Part shown: one piece after another, positions 1-7,621 of the stretch
Numbering within the stretch: position 1 is the first letter of the stretch
How the letters are laid out: each line of letters starts with the position of its first letter
NCBI GenBank assembly: GCA_031268615.1
Contig: JAIRWZ010000010.1
Location: forward strand, 1 to 13,181
Reading direction: 5' to 3'
Source: Actinomycetes bacterium
GTDB lineage: Bacteria; Actinomycetota; Coriobacteriia; WRKU01; WQUG01
Length of the DNA stretch: 13,181 bases
Program-made: the position numbers and the translations under genes
Notes under the pieces: generated by a model
What the model was told of the DNA's origin: nothing
The model's input: the letters and a program-made list of their open reading frames with translations, nothing else
The model's database searches: none

Positions 1-889
1 TATCCGTCGGAAGTCCAATGGGCGGAATGAACCCGACAGGGTTATCCGTTACCTCATCACTGGCTTCGTCGGTCCAATTAACGAATTCGTAGTACTCTGC
101 AGCCGTAGCCTCTGACCCGAGCAATTCGCCTGTCGCAGCGCCAGTTGTTTCAGTAGCGCGCGAAACACTACCGCCGATATTCGCCACAACATCGCCGTCG
201 GCGCCCTCGGCACGAAAATCATACTTCACTGTCAAGGCGTTTTCTTCATAATTGGCATATACATTGACAGCTGTCGATTCCTCGCTTGGCGCCATAACCG
301 GAAAAGCGGTTGGTTCAAAAGCTGATTCTGTTCCCACTACCTCATCGTCATCATTTGTCCAGTTCACAAAGTGATATCCCGTCTTTCGGTACGAGTCGGC
401 ATCTATCTCCGCATCGGAAAGATTAGCACCCAGACCGGGATATACGGATTTGCTGGACGACAATAGCGAATCGTCAAATCCATCATAATAGTTGTACACG
501 ATTTCCTGTGGAGCGAAAACGGCGTTATAGGTTGCGGTTGCAGTAAACGATTCAGTCCAAGTTGTTTCTGTCGAGCTCGTCTCAGAACTGGTTAACCAGC
601 CCGAAGTCGTCTCATCGCTAAACCAGCCCACAAAATAGAAATTGGGCGCTGGCGTCGCCACCAGTGTCGTTTCCAGTGTCGCGCCGATAGTGGTAACGGT
701 AGAAGTCGTCACCAGTCCGCTCAAATGTCCACCTAGATAGTCAGTCTGAAGTTCTCCCTCTTCATCTAGGGATACTACCACCGTGTCTACGGTTACGTCT
801 GCCACCGCAAACACGGGGAACAGTACGGATAGCAGCATCGCCACCGCCATAAGCAGTGACACTTTGCGTCTTGCATAAAACTTTTTCAT
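1..889 (-). CDS. Secreted InlB-repeat-like surface protein, C-terminus cut off by window edge
   Basis: Translating the minus strand from the ATG at 889 gives an open frame of 296 codons that leaves the window without a stop. Residues 1 to about 30 form a clear Sec signal peptide: MKKFYARRK, then a hydrophobic run ending VFAVA before DV. The mature part is acidic and rich in Thr, Ser and Val. It contains several short motifs (FYFVGWF, YHFVNWT, YEFVNWT) typical of InlB B-repeat/Listeria-Bacteroides repeats, each preceded by a beta-strand-rich stretch. Such repeats are usually found in exported adhesins or stalks, so a cell-surface role is inferred. A ribosome binding site (AAAGGA, five bases upstream) supports this start. 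It is the last gene of the cluster and follows the RCC1/InlB protein after a 127-base gap. Any anchoring signal or enzymatic domain would lie outside the window. Confidence 0.85.
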   Translation of the reverse strand, partial: MKKFYARRKVSLLMAVAMLLSVLFPVFAVADVTVDTVVVSLDEEGELQTDYLGGHLSGLVTTSTVTTIGATLETTLVATPAPNFYFVGWFSDETTSGWLTSSETSSTETTWTESFTATATYNAVFAPQEIVYNYYDGFDDSLLSSSKSVYPGLGANLSDAEIDADSYRKTGYHFVNWTNDDDEVVGTESAFEPTAFPVMAPSEESTAVNVYANYEENALTVKYDFRAEGADGDVVANIGGSVSRATETTGAATGELLGSEATAAEYYEFVNWTDEASDEVTDNPVGFIPPIGLPTD

Positions 890-945
890 AGTATTCCTTT
901 CTTTGTCTCCCAGTTATTTCCTGTACTTCGCACTCGGTATGTCAT
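886..945 (-). CDS. Possible 19-residue leader peptide overlapping the next start
   Basis: An ATG at 945 opens a small frame encoding MTYRVRSTGNNWETKKGIL. Its TGA stop overlaps the ATG of the downstream surface protein as ATGA. Other junctions in this cluster use the same four-base overlap, so translational coupling is plausible. The only nearby Shine-Dalgarno-like sequence is a GAGG about 12 bases upstream; a stronger AAAGGAGG lies 23 bases upstream, which is too far to be ideal. The peptide has no recognisable domain. The overlap could easily be chance in so short a frame, so this is a weak call. Confidence 0.2.
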   Translation of the reverse strand: MTYRVRSTGNNWETKKGIL

Positions 946-1016
946 AACTATGTCTCGCCTCTTAACCACCTCCTTTCTGTCAGTTTCACATCCTTTATCT
1001 GCAGTTTTTCAGTGAA
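890..1016 (-). other. Largest intergenic gap in the cluster (127 bases)
   Basis: This is the only gap of any size between genes in the window. No strong hairpin followed by a U-run is seen, so there is no convincing terminator after the RCC1 gene and readthrough is likely. I also found no well-spaced -35/-10 pair. It holds the orphan Shine-Dalgarno sequence described separately, most of the possible leader peptide, and the ribosome binding site of the following gene. Confidence 0.6.
969..976 (-). promoter_or_regulatory. Orphan strong Shine-Dalgarno sequence
   Basis: The minus strand reads AAAGGAGG here, a near-perfect complement of the 16S rRNA 3' end. No ATG, GTG or TTG lies at the usual 5-12 base spacing: the one GTG overlaps the motif itself, and the first ATG (945) is 23 bases away. 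It may mark a decayed or recoded start, serve as a ribosome standby or regulatory site for the leader or downstream gene, or be a chance match. Confidence 0.35.
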
Positions 1017-3269
1017 TTATCCGTATATTGGTGGTTTTTCACACCCGCATCCACAATCACATTTTCCGCAAGGTTTCATTTTCTTGCATACAGGGCATCT
1101 TGGTTCTCTCAGTATTGATTTTTCCCGTTTCACGGTAATCTTATAAATAGACTTCTTTGTCGTATCTTGTGCAATCACCCGTATCTGCACTGTTTTTGAC
1201 TGACCCTTTGCAAGCGCCACCTTTATCTTGCCTTTGGGCAGCTTTTTCCACTTACCCTTCTTGCCCAAACGATACGTCATTTTCGACGAGCCACTTTTGC
1301 GTTTAGGTGTCAGTGTGACTGACTTCTTTCCTGCCGCAATCGTCAGTTTGTATCCGGATTTCTTTGACGCACTAAACCCCGGCTTTACTTTGCCAGACGA
1401 AGTCTTTAACGACTTTATGGTCGATACCGTATTAACCCATTTAGCGGTATAGCGCAGACCCATCACGTCAACTTTACGAGTCGGCTTTGCTTTTTCACTC
1501 TTGCGATACCAACCCACCAGACGATAATTGGTCCGGGATACCTTGGGCAGGGCACCCATTGCCTTGCCTTTCTGAACCCATCCGGTGTTAATGGTCTTCC
1601 CCTGGGAAATAAAGCGCACCGCATAATCCAGGCGCCAGTGAGCGTAAAACGTATACGTTTGTGCCTTGCTGAACGCATACGATGAGGTCAGGCGAGTGCC
1701 TCCTGACACAGCGGTATACCAACCCAGGAAAACATTGCGACTGTCGGCTGGCTTGCTGGTCGGAAAATCTGCCGCAGGGAAAGAAGACAACTTCCCCGGC
1801 ACATAAACCGTCTTATACCGGGACGCTTGCCCATTGCGACCATCAAACTTCACCGTGACAACAGCAGTTGACCAGTGTGCGTACAGGGTGACATTGCGGT
1901 TCACCACATAAGATATGTTCACCTGTGTTCCGCCCGTTGCTGCCGTGAACCATCCTTGAAAGCCGGCATTCGCACGAACGGGTACGGGCAATTCACCCAC
2001 AGCGCGACCTTGCATTACCTGCCGCGCCGCCACTGCTGCGCCGCCCTGCGTATTAAAAGTAACCGTATACTTTGGCAGGGGCGTACCCCACTCTTCTCCC
2101 ACAACCAGCCTTGGGGCTGTGACATTCTCTGTGCCTGCTATCCGTCCCAGATACGTTCCCGACCCCCAGGAATACAGAGTTCCACCGGAGGTTATGGCAG
2201 CCGAAACATTACTGCCCGCAACCGCTGATGCCACACTGCCCACAACACGGATTTGTACCGGTGTGGTCTGTCTGGCTACAGTCGCTCCATTACCGACCTG
2301 CCCGTAACCATTCGCACCCCAACCCCAAAGCGTTCCGTTCGTGCGCACAACAAAGGTGTGAGCCTCCCCGATTGATGCCTGCTTCACCGACCCGGCAGAA
2401 GGTATCAAAAGCTCCGAACCTGGCAGACCGTAATAGCTGGTGGTCGCATTGCCACTTCCCGTTTGGGCGCTTCCGTTATACCCCCAGGTATATAGGTTGT
2501 CAGTTGATCTGGAATTACTAACCCACGCCCCGGTGACAGCCCCCGTCGAGGTGCGGTCACTTAACTCCACCATCGTCCAACCGCTTGCCGACCCTTTGCG
2601 CTGCGGAGAAAAGTACACGACTGTTCCGCCCGCTGTCATCTGCACCCTGCCCCACACCCAGCCAGTCCCATCATTTTTGACCCCGGCAGCACTTTGCCCA
2701 CCAGCCGCAATCGTCATCCAGGTGTTGCTGTCCACTTGCCTGGGCGTCCCCACCAGACCACTGGCAAAGCCATTGCCCAAACCCAGACACCCCGCGGCTG
2801 CGTTACCCCAGGCGTACAGCCTCCCATTCGTTTTGAGTGCCAGAGAAAAATCATATCCGGCGGCAACCATCTTCCAATCAGTATCAGTACCAATGCGTAT
2901 TGGTTGATTCCGACCGCTCGTTGAACCATCGCCCAATTGCCCGAACGCATTGCTTCCCCAGGTCCAGAGGCTGCCGTCCGCTTTAATGGCAAGGGTGTGC
3001 AATCCACCGGCATCCACGTACTTCCAGGCAGAAGTCGAAGCAACCAGCGCCGGCGTCGCCTGCGAGACAGCAGTCGTGCCCAGTCCCAGTTGTCCGGACG
3101 CATTGTTTCCCCAGGTCCAGAGACTGCCGTCCTGTTTCAATGCCACCATGAAATTATCGCCAATAGCCAAATTGCCGGCACTGGAATAGGCAACAGCAAC
3201 TGAAGGAATTGTAAAAAGAACCATGACAACTGCAATAAGAATGGAATATATTCTTTTATGTTTGTTCAC
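1017..3269 (-). CDS. Secreted seven-blade RCC1 propeller protein with InlB-type repeats and Cys-rich tail
   Basis: This 750-residue protein starts with GTG, chosen because AAGGAGG lies six bases upstream; the ATG one base earlier is followed directly by a stop. Residues 1-27 are a Sec signal peptide ending in AVA. Residues about 32-390 carry seven RCC1-type blades, marked by WTWGNN (51), WTWGSN (102), YAWGNA (152), WVWG (204), YTWGYN (260), WGWGAN (315) and YSWGSG (366). Several blades keep the GQLG-type follow-on, so a closed propeller is expected. Three InlB B-repeat-like modules follow (about 401-467, 471-546, 549-611, with GW[FY] and YAHW). A Lys-rich domain at 614-715 resembles the cadherin-like beta sandwich found in similar exported proteins. 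The last 25 residues hold seven cysteines from CPVC to CGC. No LPXTG or hydrophobic anchor is visible. RCC1 propellers usually mediate protein binding, so a surface adhesin or scaffold role is likely but unproven. Confidence 0.9.
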   Translation of the reverse strand: MNKHKRIYSILIAVVMVLFTIPSVAVAYSSAGNLAIGDNFMVALKQDGSLWTWGNNASGQLGLGTTAVSQATPALVASTSAWKYVDAGGLHTLAIKADGSLWTWGSNAFGQLGDGSTSGRNQPIRIGTDTDWKMVAAGYDFSLALKTNGRLYAWGNAAAGCLGLGNGFASGLVGTPRQVDSNTWMTIAAGGQSAAGVKNDGTGWVWGRVQMTAGGTVVYFSPQRKGSASGWTMVELSDRTSTGAVTGAWVSNSRSTDNLYTWGYNGSAQTGSGNATTSYYGLPGSELLIPSAGSVKQASIGEAHTFVVRTNGTLWGWGANGYGQVGNGATVARQTTPVQIRVVGSVASAVAGSNVSAAITSGGTLYSWGSGTYLGRIAGTENVTAPRLVVGEEWGTPLPKYTVTFNTQGGAAVAARQVMQGRAVGELPVPVRANAGFQGWFTAATGGTQVNISYVVNRNVTLYAHWSTAVVTVKFDGRNGQASRYKTVYVPGKLSSFPAADFPTSKPADSRNVFLGWYTAVSGGTRLTSSYAFSKAQTYTFYAHWRLDYAVRFISQGKTINTGWVQKGKAMGALPKVSRTNYRLVGWYRKSEKAKPTRKVDVMGLRYTAKWVNTVSTIKSLKTSSGKVKPGFSASKKSGYKLTIAAGKKSVTLTPKRKSGSSKMTYRLGKKGKWKKLPKGKIKVALAKGQSKTVQIRVIAQDTTKKSIYKITVKREKSILREPRCPVCKKMKPCGKCDCGCGCEKPPIYG

Positions 3270-3275
3270 ATTAAA

Positions 3276-3282
3276 CCTCCTT
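3276..3282 (-). promoter_or_regulatory. Ribosome binding site deciding a GTG start
   Basis: AAGGAGG on the minus strand lies in the 15-base gap between the upstream kinase stop (TAG, 3285-3287) and the GTG at 3269, with six bases of spacing. It supports the GTG as the true start of the RCC1 protein and shows that the gene can be initiated efficiently without relying only on coupling. Confidence 0.8.
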
Positions 3283-3284
3283 CA

Positions 3285-4961
3285 CTAATGTTTTTCTTTT
3301 GGCCAGCATCTGGGACAAGGTTTTCGGGTCACATTCTTATTGGTAAAGGCAGCGAGACCAGGATTAGGAAAAAGGGATTTTGCTCTGTACAAACTTATTG
3401 CGTAGTATTCTGCCTTGCGGTCAAAGTCTGGACAGGACCATTTATGGTAATACTTCTCGCTCTTCTTGTTTGTTGTAAAAACTACATTCTTGTTGATAGA
3501 ATCTGCTTCAGCTTTCAGTTCAGCATAGTCATCCGGACCCTTCAGCGCTTTGTCACGCTCTGCAACTACTGCGTCATAGCCCTCTTGGTACACAGGTTCC
3601 TTCTCTGTATCAAAAATTGTTACCTTGTCATAGGCATCCTGGGTGACCACAGTGCCCTTTGCATCAGTAATAATCGTTGGCGTAGTTGGCGTAGTTGGAG
3701 GCTCGTAACCAGAACGACCATTCGCCACCAGTACAACAATCAGCGCAATAACCGCAATGCCCGCTATCAGATACGGTATCCACTGACCAAAGCGTTTCGT
3801 CCCGCGCGCTTCCACGTTCGGTTCCGGCACGGTTTCTGTCACCGATACCATCGGTTCCGGAGGCAATTCCGGCGGTATCGATATGACGGTTGGTTCCGAC
3901 AAGGCTTCAGACGTCGGTTCACTCGTCGGCTCCGGCACTGCTGGCGCCGTAACTTCCCCAGCTGCTGCCCCGGCAAAGTCAGCAAAACTGCGCTGTGGCT
4001 TGACCTCCACTGCTTTTCGCCTACCTCCCCGCCTTCCGGCACCGGCACGCGCACCTGCGCCCACATCCGCCGGCTCCGCCGTCAACCATGCCGCCTCCCA
4101 TGCCGCAAGCATCGCGCCGGCGTCACGGTAACGGTCCATGCGCTCTTTACTCAAAGCCCGCAAAATCACCGCTGCCAATGCCGCAGCGCGCCCCACATCA
4201 ACCTCCGGCATGTTCGCAATTCCGCCGCTGCCGGCAAACACAGCCAAATCCGGCGTGGGCTCATGCACAATGCGATGAATCACGGTCGCGTACTGCGTCG
4301 AAGTCGCCTCTCCAAAAGGATTCGCCCCTGCCAGCATCTCGTATGCAATCGCGCCCAACGCGAACACATCACTGCCCACATCCACCGTCTCGCCACGAAT
4401 CTGTTCAGGCGACATATAGGCGGGTGTCCCCATCATCGTGCCCGCCTGCGTCAGAGTAGACGAGTCCTCCACATGGGCAATCCCAAAATCCGCCAGCTTG
4501 ATACGCTCATCCGAGGTCACGAATATGTTTTCTGGCTTCAAATCACGATGGACAATCCCCCGTTTATGCACATAAGCGACCGCCTCCAGCAGCTGTTTCA
4601 TCAGGTCATACACCTGCGCTACCGGCATCGACTGCCCGTCCAGCTGGTTCAGCAGCTCGCGCAAGGTCGGACCCTCCACCAGTTCCATCACAAACACCGG
4701 GCGATCGTCATACACGTCCGCCGCATACACCGACACAATGCCTGCATGCGTCAGCCGCGCCGCCGCACGCGCCTCCCGCACAAACCGTGCGTTAAACTGG
4801 CTCAGCTTCTCCGCGTCTACCCCGCTTGGCAACTTCGGCTCTTTCAGCGCCACCTCGCGCTCCAGCGCGCCGTCCCAGGCACGCCACACCTTCGCCATCG
4901 AACCCTCGCCCAACAGCGCCCTCAGTTCAAAGGGTCCAATGTGATCGTAATTCTGTGTCAT
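3285..4961 (-). CDS. Membrane Ser/Thr protein kinase with extracytoplasmic Cys/His domain
   Basis: This 558-residue protein has an N-terminal Hanks-type kinase domain (about 10-290). Catalytic motifs are intact: glycine loop GEGSMAKV (18-25), VALK with Lys40, HRD at 138-140 with LKPEN, DFG at 158-160, and GTPAYMSPE ending at 186. It should phosphorylate Ser/Thr in the cytoplasm. A basic, then Pro/Glu/Thr-rich linker (about 300-390) leads to one membrane segment (about 395-414). A short outer part follows with a PTTPTT run, a charged helical stretch (about 455-490), and a C-terminal motif H506-x3-C510 with C549-P-R-C552. This arrangement resembles the small Ada-like metal-binding modules (YHxxxC...PCxxC) found in secreted proteins; it contains no PASTA repeats. 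The start overlaps the upstream stop as ATGA and has GAGGG just before it. The tail may sense a metal, redox state or ligand, or be structural; this is inference. Confidence 0.93.
   Translation of the reverse strand: MTQNYDHIGPFELRALLGEGSMAKVWRAWDGALEREVALKEPKLPSGVDAEKLSQFNARFVREARAAARLTHAGIVSVYAADVYDDRPVFVMELVEGPTLRELLNQLDGQSMPVAQVYDLMKQLLEAVAYVHKRGIVHRDLKPENIFVTSDERIKLADFGIAHVEDSSTLTQAGTMMGTPAYMSPEQIRGETVDVGSDVFALGAIAYEMLAGANPFGEATSTQYATVIHRIVHEPTPDLAVFAGSGGIANMPEVDVGRAAALAAVILRALSKERMDRYRDAGAMLAAWEAAWLTAEPADVGAGARAGAGRRGGRRKAVEVKPQRSFADFAGAAAGEVTAPAVPEPTSEPTSEALSEPTVISIPPELPPEPMVSVTETVPEPNVEARGTKRFGQWIPYLIAGIAVIALIVVLVANGRSGYEPPTTPTTPTIITDAKGTVVTQDAYDKVTIFDTEKEPVYQEGYDAVVAERDKALKGPDDYAELKAEADSINKNVVFTTNKKSEKYYHKWSCPDFDRKAEYYAISLYRAKSLFPNPGLAAFTNKNVTRKPCPRCWPKEKH
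3681..3698 (-). repeat. Two copies of a 9-bp unit coding for PTT
   Basis: The plus strand reads cgtagttgg twice in direct tandem, preceded by a partial copy. In the kinase frame it encodes the PTTPTT run just outside the membrane segment. Being a multiple of three, changes in copy number would alter linker length without shifting the frame. Confidence 0.6.
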
Positions 4962-7621
4962 AATCCCTCTTTCACCTCTTCGGCAGTATCATTTTTGAAG
5001 TGAGTACGTCCAGACCTTTTAGTCGCTGCATAGATACCGATGACCGCGCATATGCCAATCGCTGCCACCAGCAAAAGCAGTCCTGTACTGTCATCAGCCA
5101 TCCCACCACCAGTAACCACCACAGTCGCCACCATTGAAGTTTCCGCCTCAGGGGCAATTTCTCTTCCTGTTGCCTCGCTGATTATTTTTTCCTCATTCTG
5201 GATGAGCTGTTTCATTTCTTTATAGGTCGGTTCTTCCGGCATACTTGCCGTATCTATCTCGGGTGTAGAAAGAATTTCGGCACTGGCACCAACAGAGCCC
5301 CCGACAAATACCAAATTATTCCAATCATTATGTGACTCCAGCACACTGAATACCTTTCCATATGCCGTATACCCGCCTGAGGTCCACTCCCGTCCCAAAT
5401 CCATTTTGATAACATCTTCTGTATCACCATCACCGTTGTAATCGACACCGTGCCCGGGCAATATCCATATTGGTTTGCCGTTATATGTCTTTGTTTTTTC
5501 ATCATATCCAGGCCATTTCCTATTTTTTGAGATTTGGGTAATGAATCCTCTGCTCTCAGTCACATTGTCTAAATCAATCCCCTCGGTTTCTGACAACTTT
5601 TTTTCAACAAGAGGAGGCATCTCATAACTTGAATAATCCAGTAGGAAACCTGTGCTTTCCCCTAATTTTGAACTATAGGGAATCCCACTGAGAAAAAGAT
5701 AGTTCATAATGCTAAGATAATTAGGTTTATACAAAGTATGATCTGGATTGTCATCAATAGAGCGCCCTCCATGCCCTAATCCGAGCGTATGACCCAGTTC
5801 ATGCATGAAAGTCGCCGATATAGCCCTATCTCGTACACTGGAAGAAATATCTTTATCGTATATAAAATGTGCAGTAGAAACCCAAAAGTATTGGCTGACG
5901 TTACCATTAGCCAACCCCATGGTCTTACCAGAAGAATTGTCGAGCATAAGCGCATGGCGAAATACTCTCTGCCGCGATTCACTAAGATTATTTTTTACCA
6001 GCTCTCCCCATTCGACATCACTCGGTTCTCCCTCAAAATAAGCAACCGTATTGCTCTCTGAAAGCCCTCCCCATTTCTTCCCCGTAACAAAATCAATCGA
6101 ATCAGAACCCGCATCAATGTGAAGGTTAATGCCATGCTTTTTGAAAGCCTCGTAGACCATGCGTAATTGGCGTTGGGTCGGCGCAAGACTGCGACCTAAT
6201 CCATCAACCATGTAATCAACTTCTAAGAAAACATCTTTCACGTTAATATCTGCGCCCATCTCTTTGAGAGAAAGTCCGGCAATGCCATTGAGCTCCCACT
6301 CATCAGGTAATCCATCCAGATCTGTATCAACCATCTCTATGATAGAGTCGGCAAACGATAGCAGGCTTTCCCAAAAATCAGAAGCATTTATATCAGCAAG
6401 AATACCCCCAGTTCCGTCCGCCAAAGGCCGGTAGGTGTCGTATAATTCTGTAGTAGTCACTACTGACGTCGTAATTTTTTGATTCGCATGTAATGTCAGG
6501 GCATCAACCATTTCATCCATATCACTAATTTCAAAGTTGTTCTCTGTCTTGTATCCAGCATCGGTTAAAACAATCGCGAATTTACTCGCTCTGACATTCC
6601 ACGGAATACCTTCAGAGTCCGGCTCACTTTGCAAAATGCCGAGGGCATCGAGAACCGTTTCAGGGTCATCTCCGCCACCATCGACAACAATACTGTCCAA
6701 AGTCTCGATTCCTTCTTCAGCAGAAGAGTGCCAAAATGTGTCTCCGTTGAACAACGGCTTCGTGGAATCCTCTCCGTCAGCTGTTATATCGCGATACTCT
6801 ATAAATCCAACCCTTAGCGAAATACCGCGATCTCCCAAATACCGCATAAATGAAGCCAGATTACTTTTCACATTGTTTATTTCATCGCCCATCGATCCTG
6901 TGGTATCAATTACGAATACCAAGTCGACGGGATTGCTCACTCCAACAGACGATTTTGCCGCAGAATATAATCTTGACGTACTTTCACTTTCGGATATGGC
7001 ACTATTTAATACCAGATTCTCTTCCGCATAGTCAATCGCAGAATTTGTTGCAATCATTTCTATAATCTGACCAAGTTCATCAAGATTATAATGTGCTGCA
7101 AAAAGTACACGATATTGTTCCAATGCCTCTTGATATCCAACAATTTCACCATCGTATTGGGCAGCCAATTTTTCGACTTCCTCGCGAGTGGTTCCCTCTT
7201 TCACGGTAATCAGCAACTCGTTGTCAATGTACTGAATACCCGTGTCGGGATCAGTCTTTATGTTTTCTGGTGCGGAACGATAGAACGACAGTGTTTCGTC
7301 ATAGACTACCTGGCGGCTGGCTGTGGTTTCACTGCTTTCAACGCTCGCAGTACCACTTGTCTCGGTGCTGCCTCCACCACCCCCGCCTCCTCCTCCGCCG
7401 GAAGCGATAAGCACTCCGATGATTACGAGCGCCAGCAGCAAGCCTATGGCAGCATAGAGCCATGTCTGTTTGGACGCGCCTGCCTTGCTCTCTTCCGGTG
7501 AGTCTTTGCCAGTTGTAACAGTGGAATGCTGCGAGACATCGTCAGCCACCAACGCAGCGCCGCAATTCAGACAAATCGTGGCACCGTCAAAGTTTTCCTG
7601 TTGGCAGTGGGGACATTTCAT
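4958..7621 (-). CDS. Membrane-anchored zinc ribbon-vWA-metzincin metalloprotease
   Basis: This 887-residue protein combines several modules. Residues 1-24 form a zinc ribbon (CPHC at 3-6, CLNC at 17-20), expected in the cytoplasm. A membrane segment (about 53-73) and ten glycines (75-84) follow. Residues about 130-205 resemble the I9/fervidolysin-type prodomain of subtilases (ELLITV...VGYQEALEQYRV...IDYAEENLVL), although no subtilase is present. A vWA domain (about 232-430) has the metal site DTTGS (239-243), GGGDDPE and D354. A calcium-repeat-like motif DTDLDGLPDEWE (432-443) precedes a metzincin protease domain with HELGHTLGLGH (607-617) and the Met-turn SIMNY (637-641). DYNGDGD (727-733) may bind calcium. 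A second membrane segment (about 846-866) and a short charged tail end the protein. The catalytic region should lie outside the membrane. It overlaps both neighbours as ATGA. The substrate is unknown; nearby surface proteins or the envelope partners are candidates. Confidence 0.92.
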   Translation of the reverse strand: MKCPHCQQENFDGATICLNCGAALVADDVSQHSTVTTGKDSPEESKAGASKQTWLYAAIGLLLALVIIGVLIASGGGGGGGGGGSTETSGTASVESSETTASRQVVYDETLSFYRSAPENIKTDPDTGIQYIDNELLITVKEGTTREEVEKLAAQYDGEIVGYQEALEQYRVLFAAHYNLDELGQIIEMIATNSAIDYAEENLVLNSAISESESTSRLYSAAKSSVGVSNPVDLVFVIDTTGSMGDEINNVKSNLASFMRYLGDRGISLRVGFIEYRDITADGEDSTKPLFNGDTFWHSSAEEGIETLDSIVVDGGGDDPETVLDALGILQSEPDSEGIPWNVRASKFAIVLTDAGYKTENNFEISDMDEMVDALTLHANQKITTSVVTTTELYDTYRPLADGTGGILADINASDFWESLLSFADSIIEMVDTDLDGLPDEWELNGIAGLSLKEMGADINVKDVFLEVDYMVDGLGRSLAPTQRQLRMVYEAFKKHGINLHIDAGSDSIDFVTGKKWGGLSESNTVAYFEGEPSDVEWGELVKNNLSESRQRVFRHALMLDNSSGKTMGLANGNVSQYFWVSTAHFIYDKDISSSVRDRAISATFMHELGHTLGLGHGGRSIDDNPDHTLYKPNYLSIMNYLFLSGIPYSSKLGESTGFLLDYSSYEMPPLVEKKLSETEGIDLDNVTESRGFITQISKNRKWPGYDEKTKTYNGKPIWILPGHGVDYNGDGDTEDVIKMDLGREWTSGGYTAYGKVFSVLESHNDWNNLVFVGGSVGASAEILSTPEIDTASMPEEPTYKEMKQLIQNEEKIISEATGREIAPEAETSMVATVVVTGGGMADDSTGLLLLVAAIGICAVIGIYAATKRSGRTHFKNDTAEEVKEGL
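7370..7399 (-). repeat. Ten-glycine codon run forming a linker
   Basis: Ten consecutive GGN codons (mixed GGC, GGA, GGG, GGT) encode a polyglycine linker immediately outside the first membrane segment of the vWA-metzincin protein. The mixed codon use makes simple slippage less likely than a pure repeat would. Confidence 0.75.

Noticed and set aside
890-1016. Terminator between the two surface-protein genes
   Set aside because: I found no stable hairpin followed by a U-run; only short palindromes such as CATA-gt-TATG are present.
2440-2907. Plus-strand open frame opposite the RCC1 propeller
   Set aside because: The Pro- and Cys-rich product shows no domain and mirrors the repeated Trp/Gly codons of the RCC1 blades on the other strand.
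3258-5003. Plus-strand open frame of 581 codons opposite the second kinase gene
   Set aside because: It covers a kinase gene with intact catalytic motifs; its product is extremely Arg/His-rich with no recognisable domain, as expected from the antisense of a GC-rich gene.
7370-7399. Phase-variable slippage tract in the polyglycine run
   Set aside because: The codons are mixed and no long mononucleotide or pure short repeat is present, so frequent slippage is unlikely.
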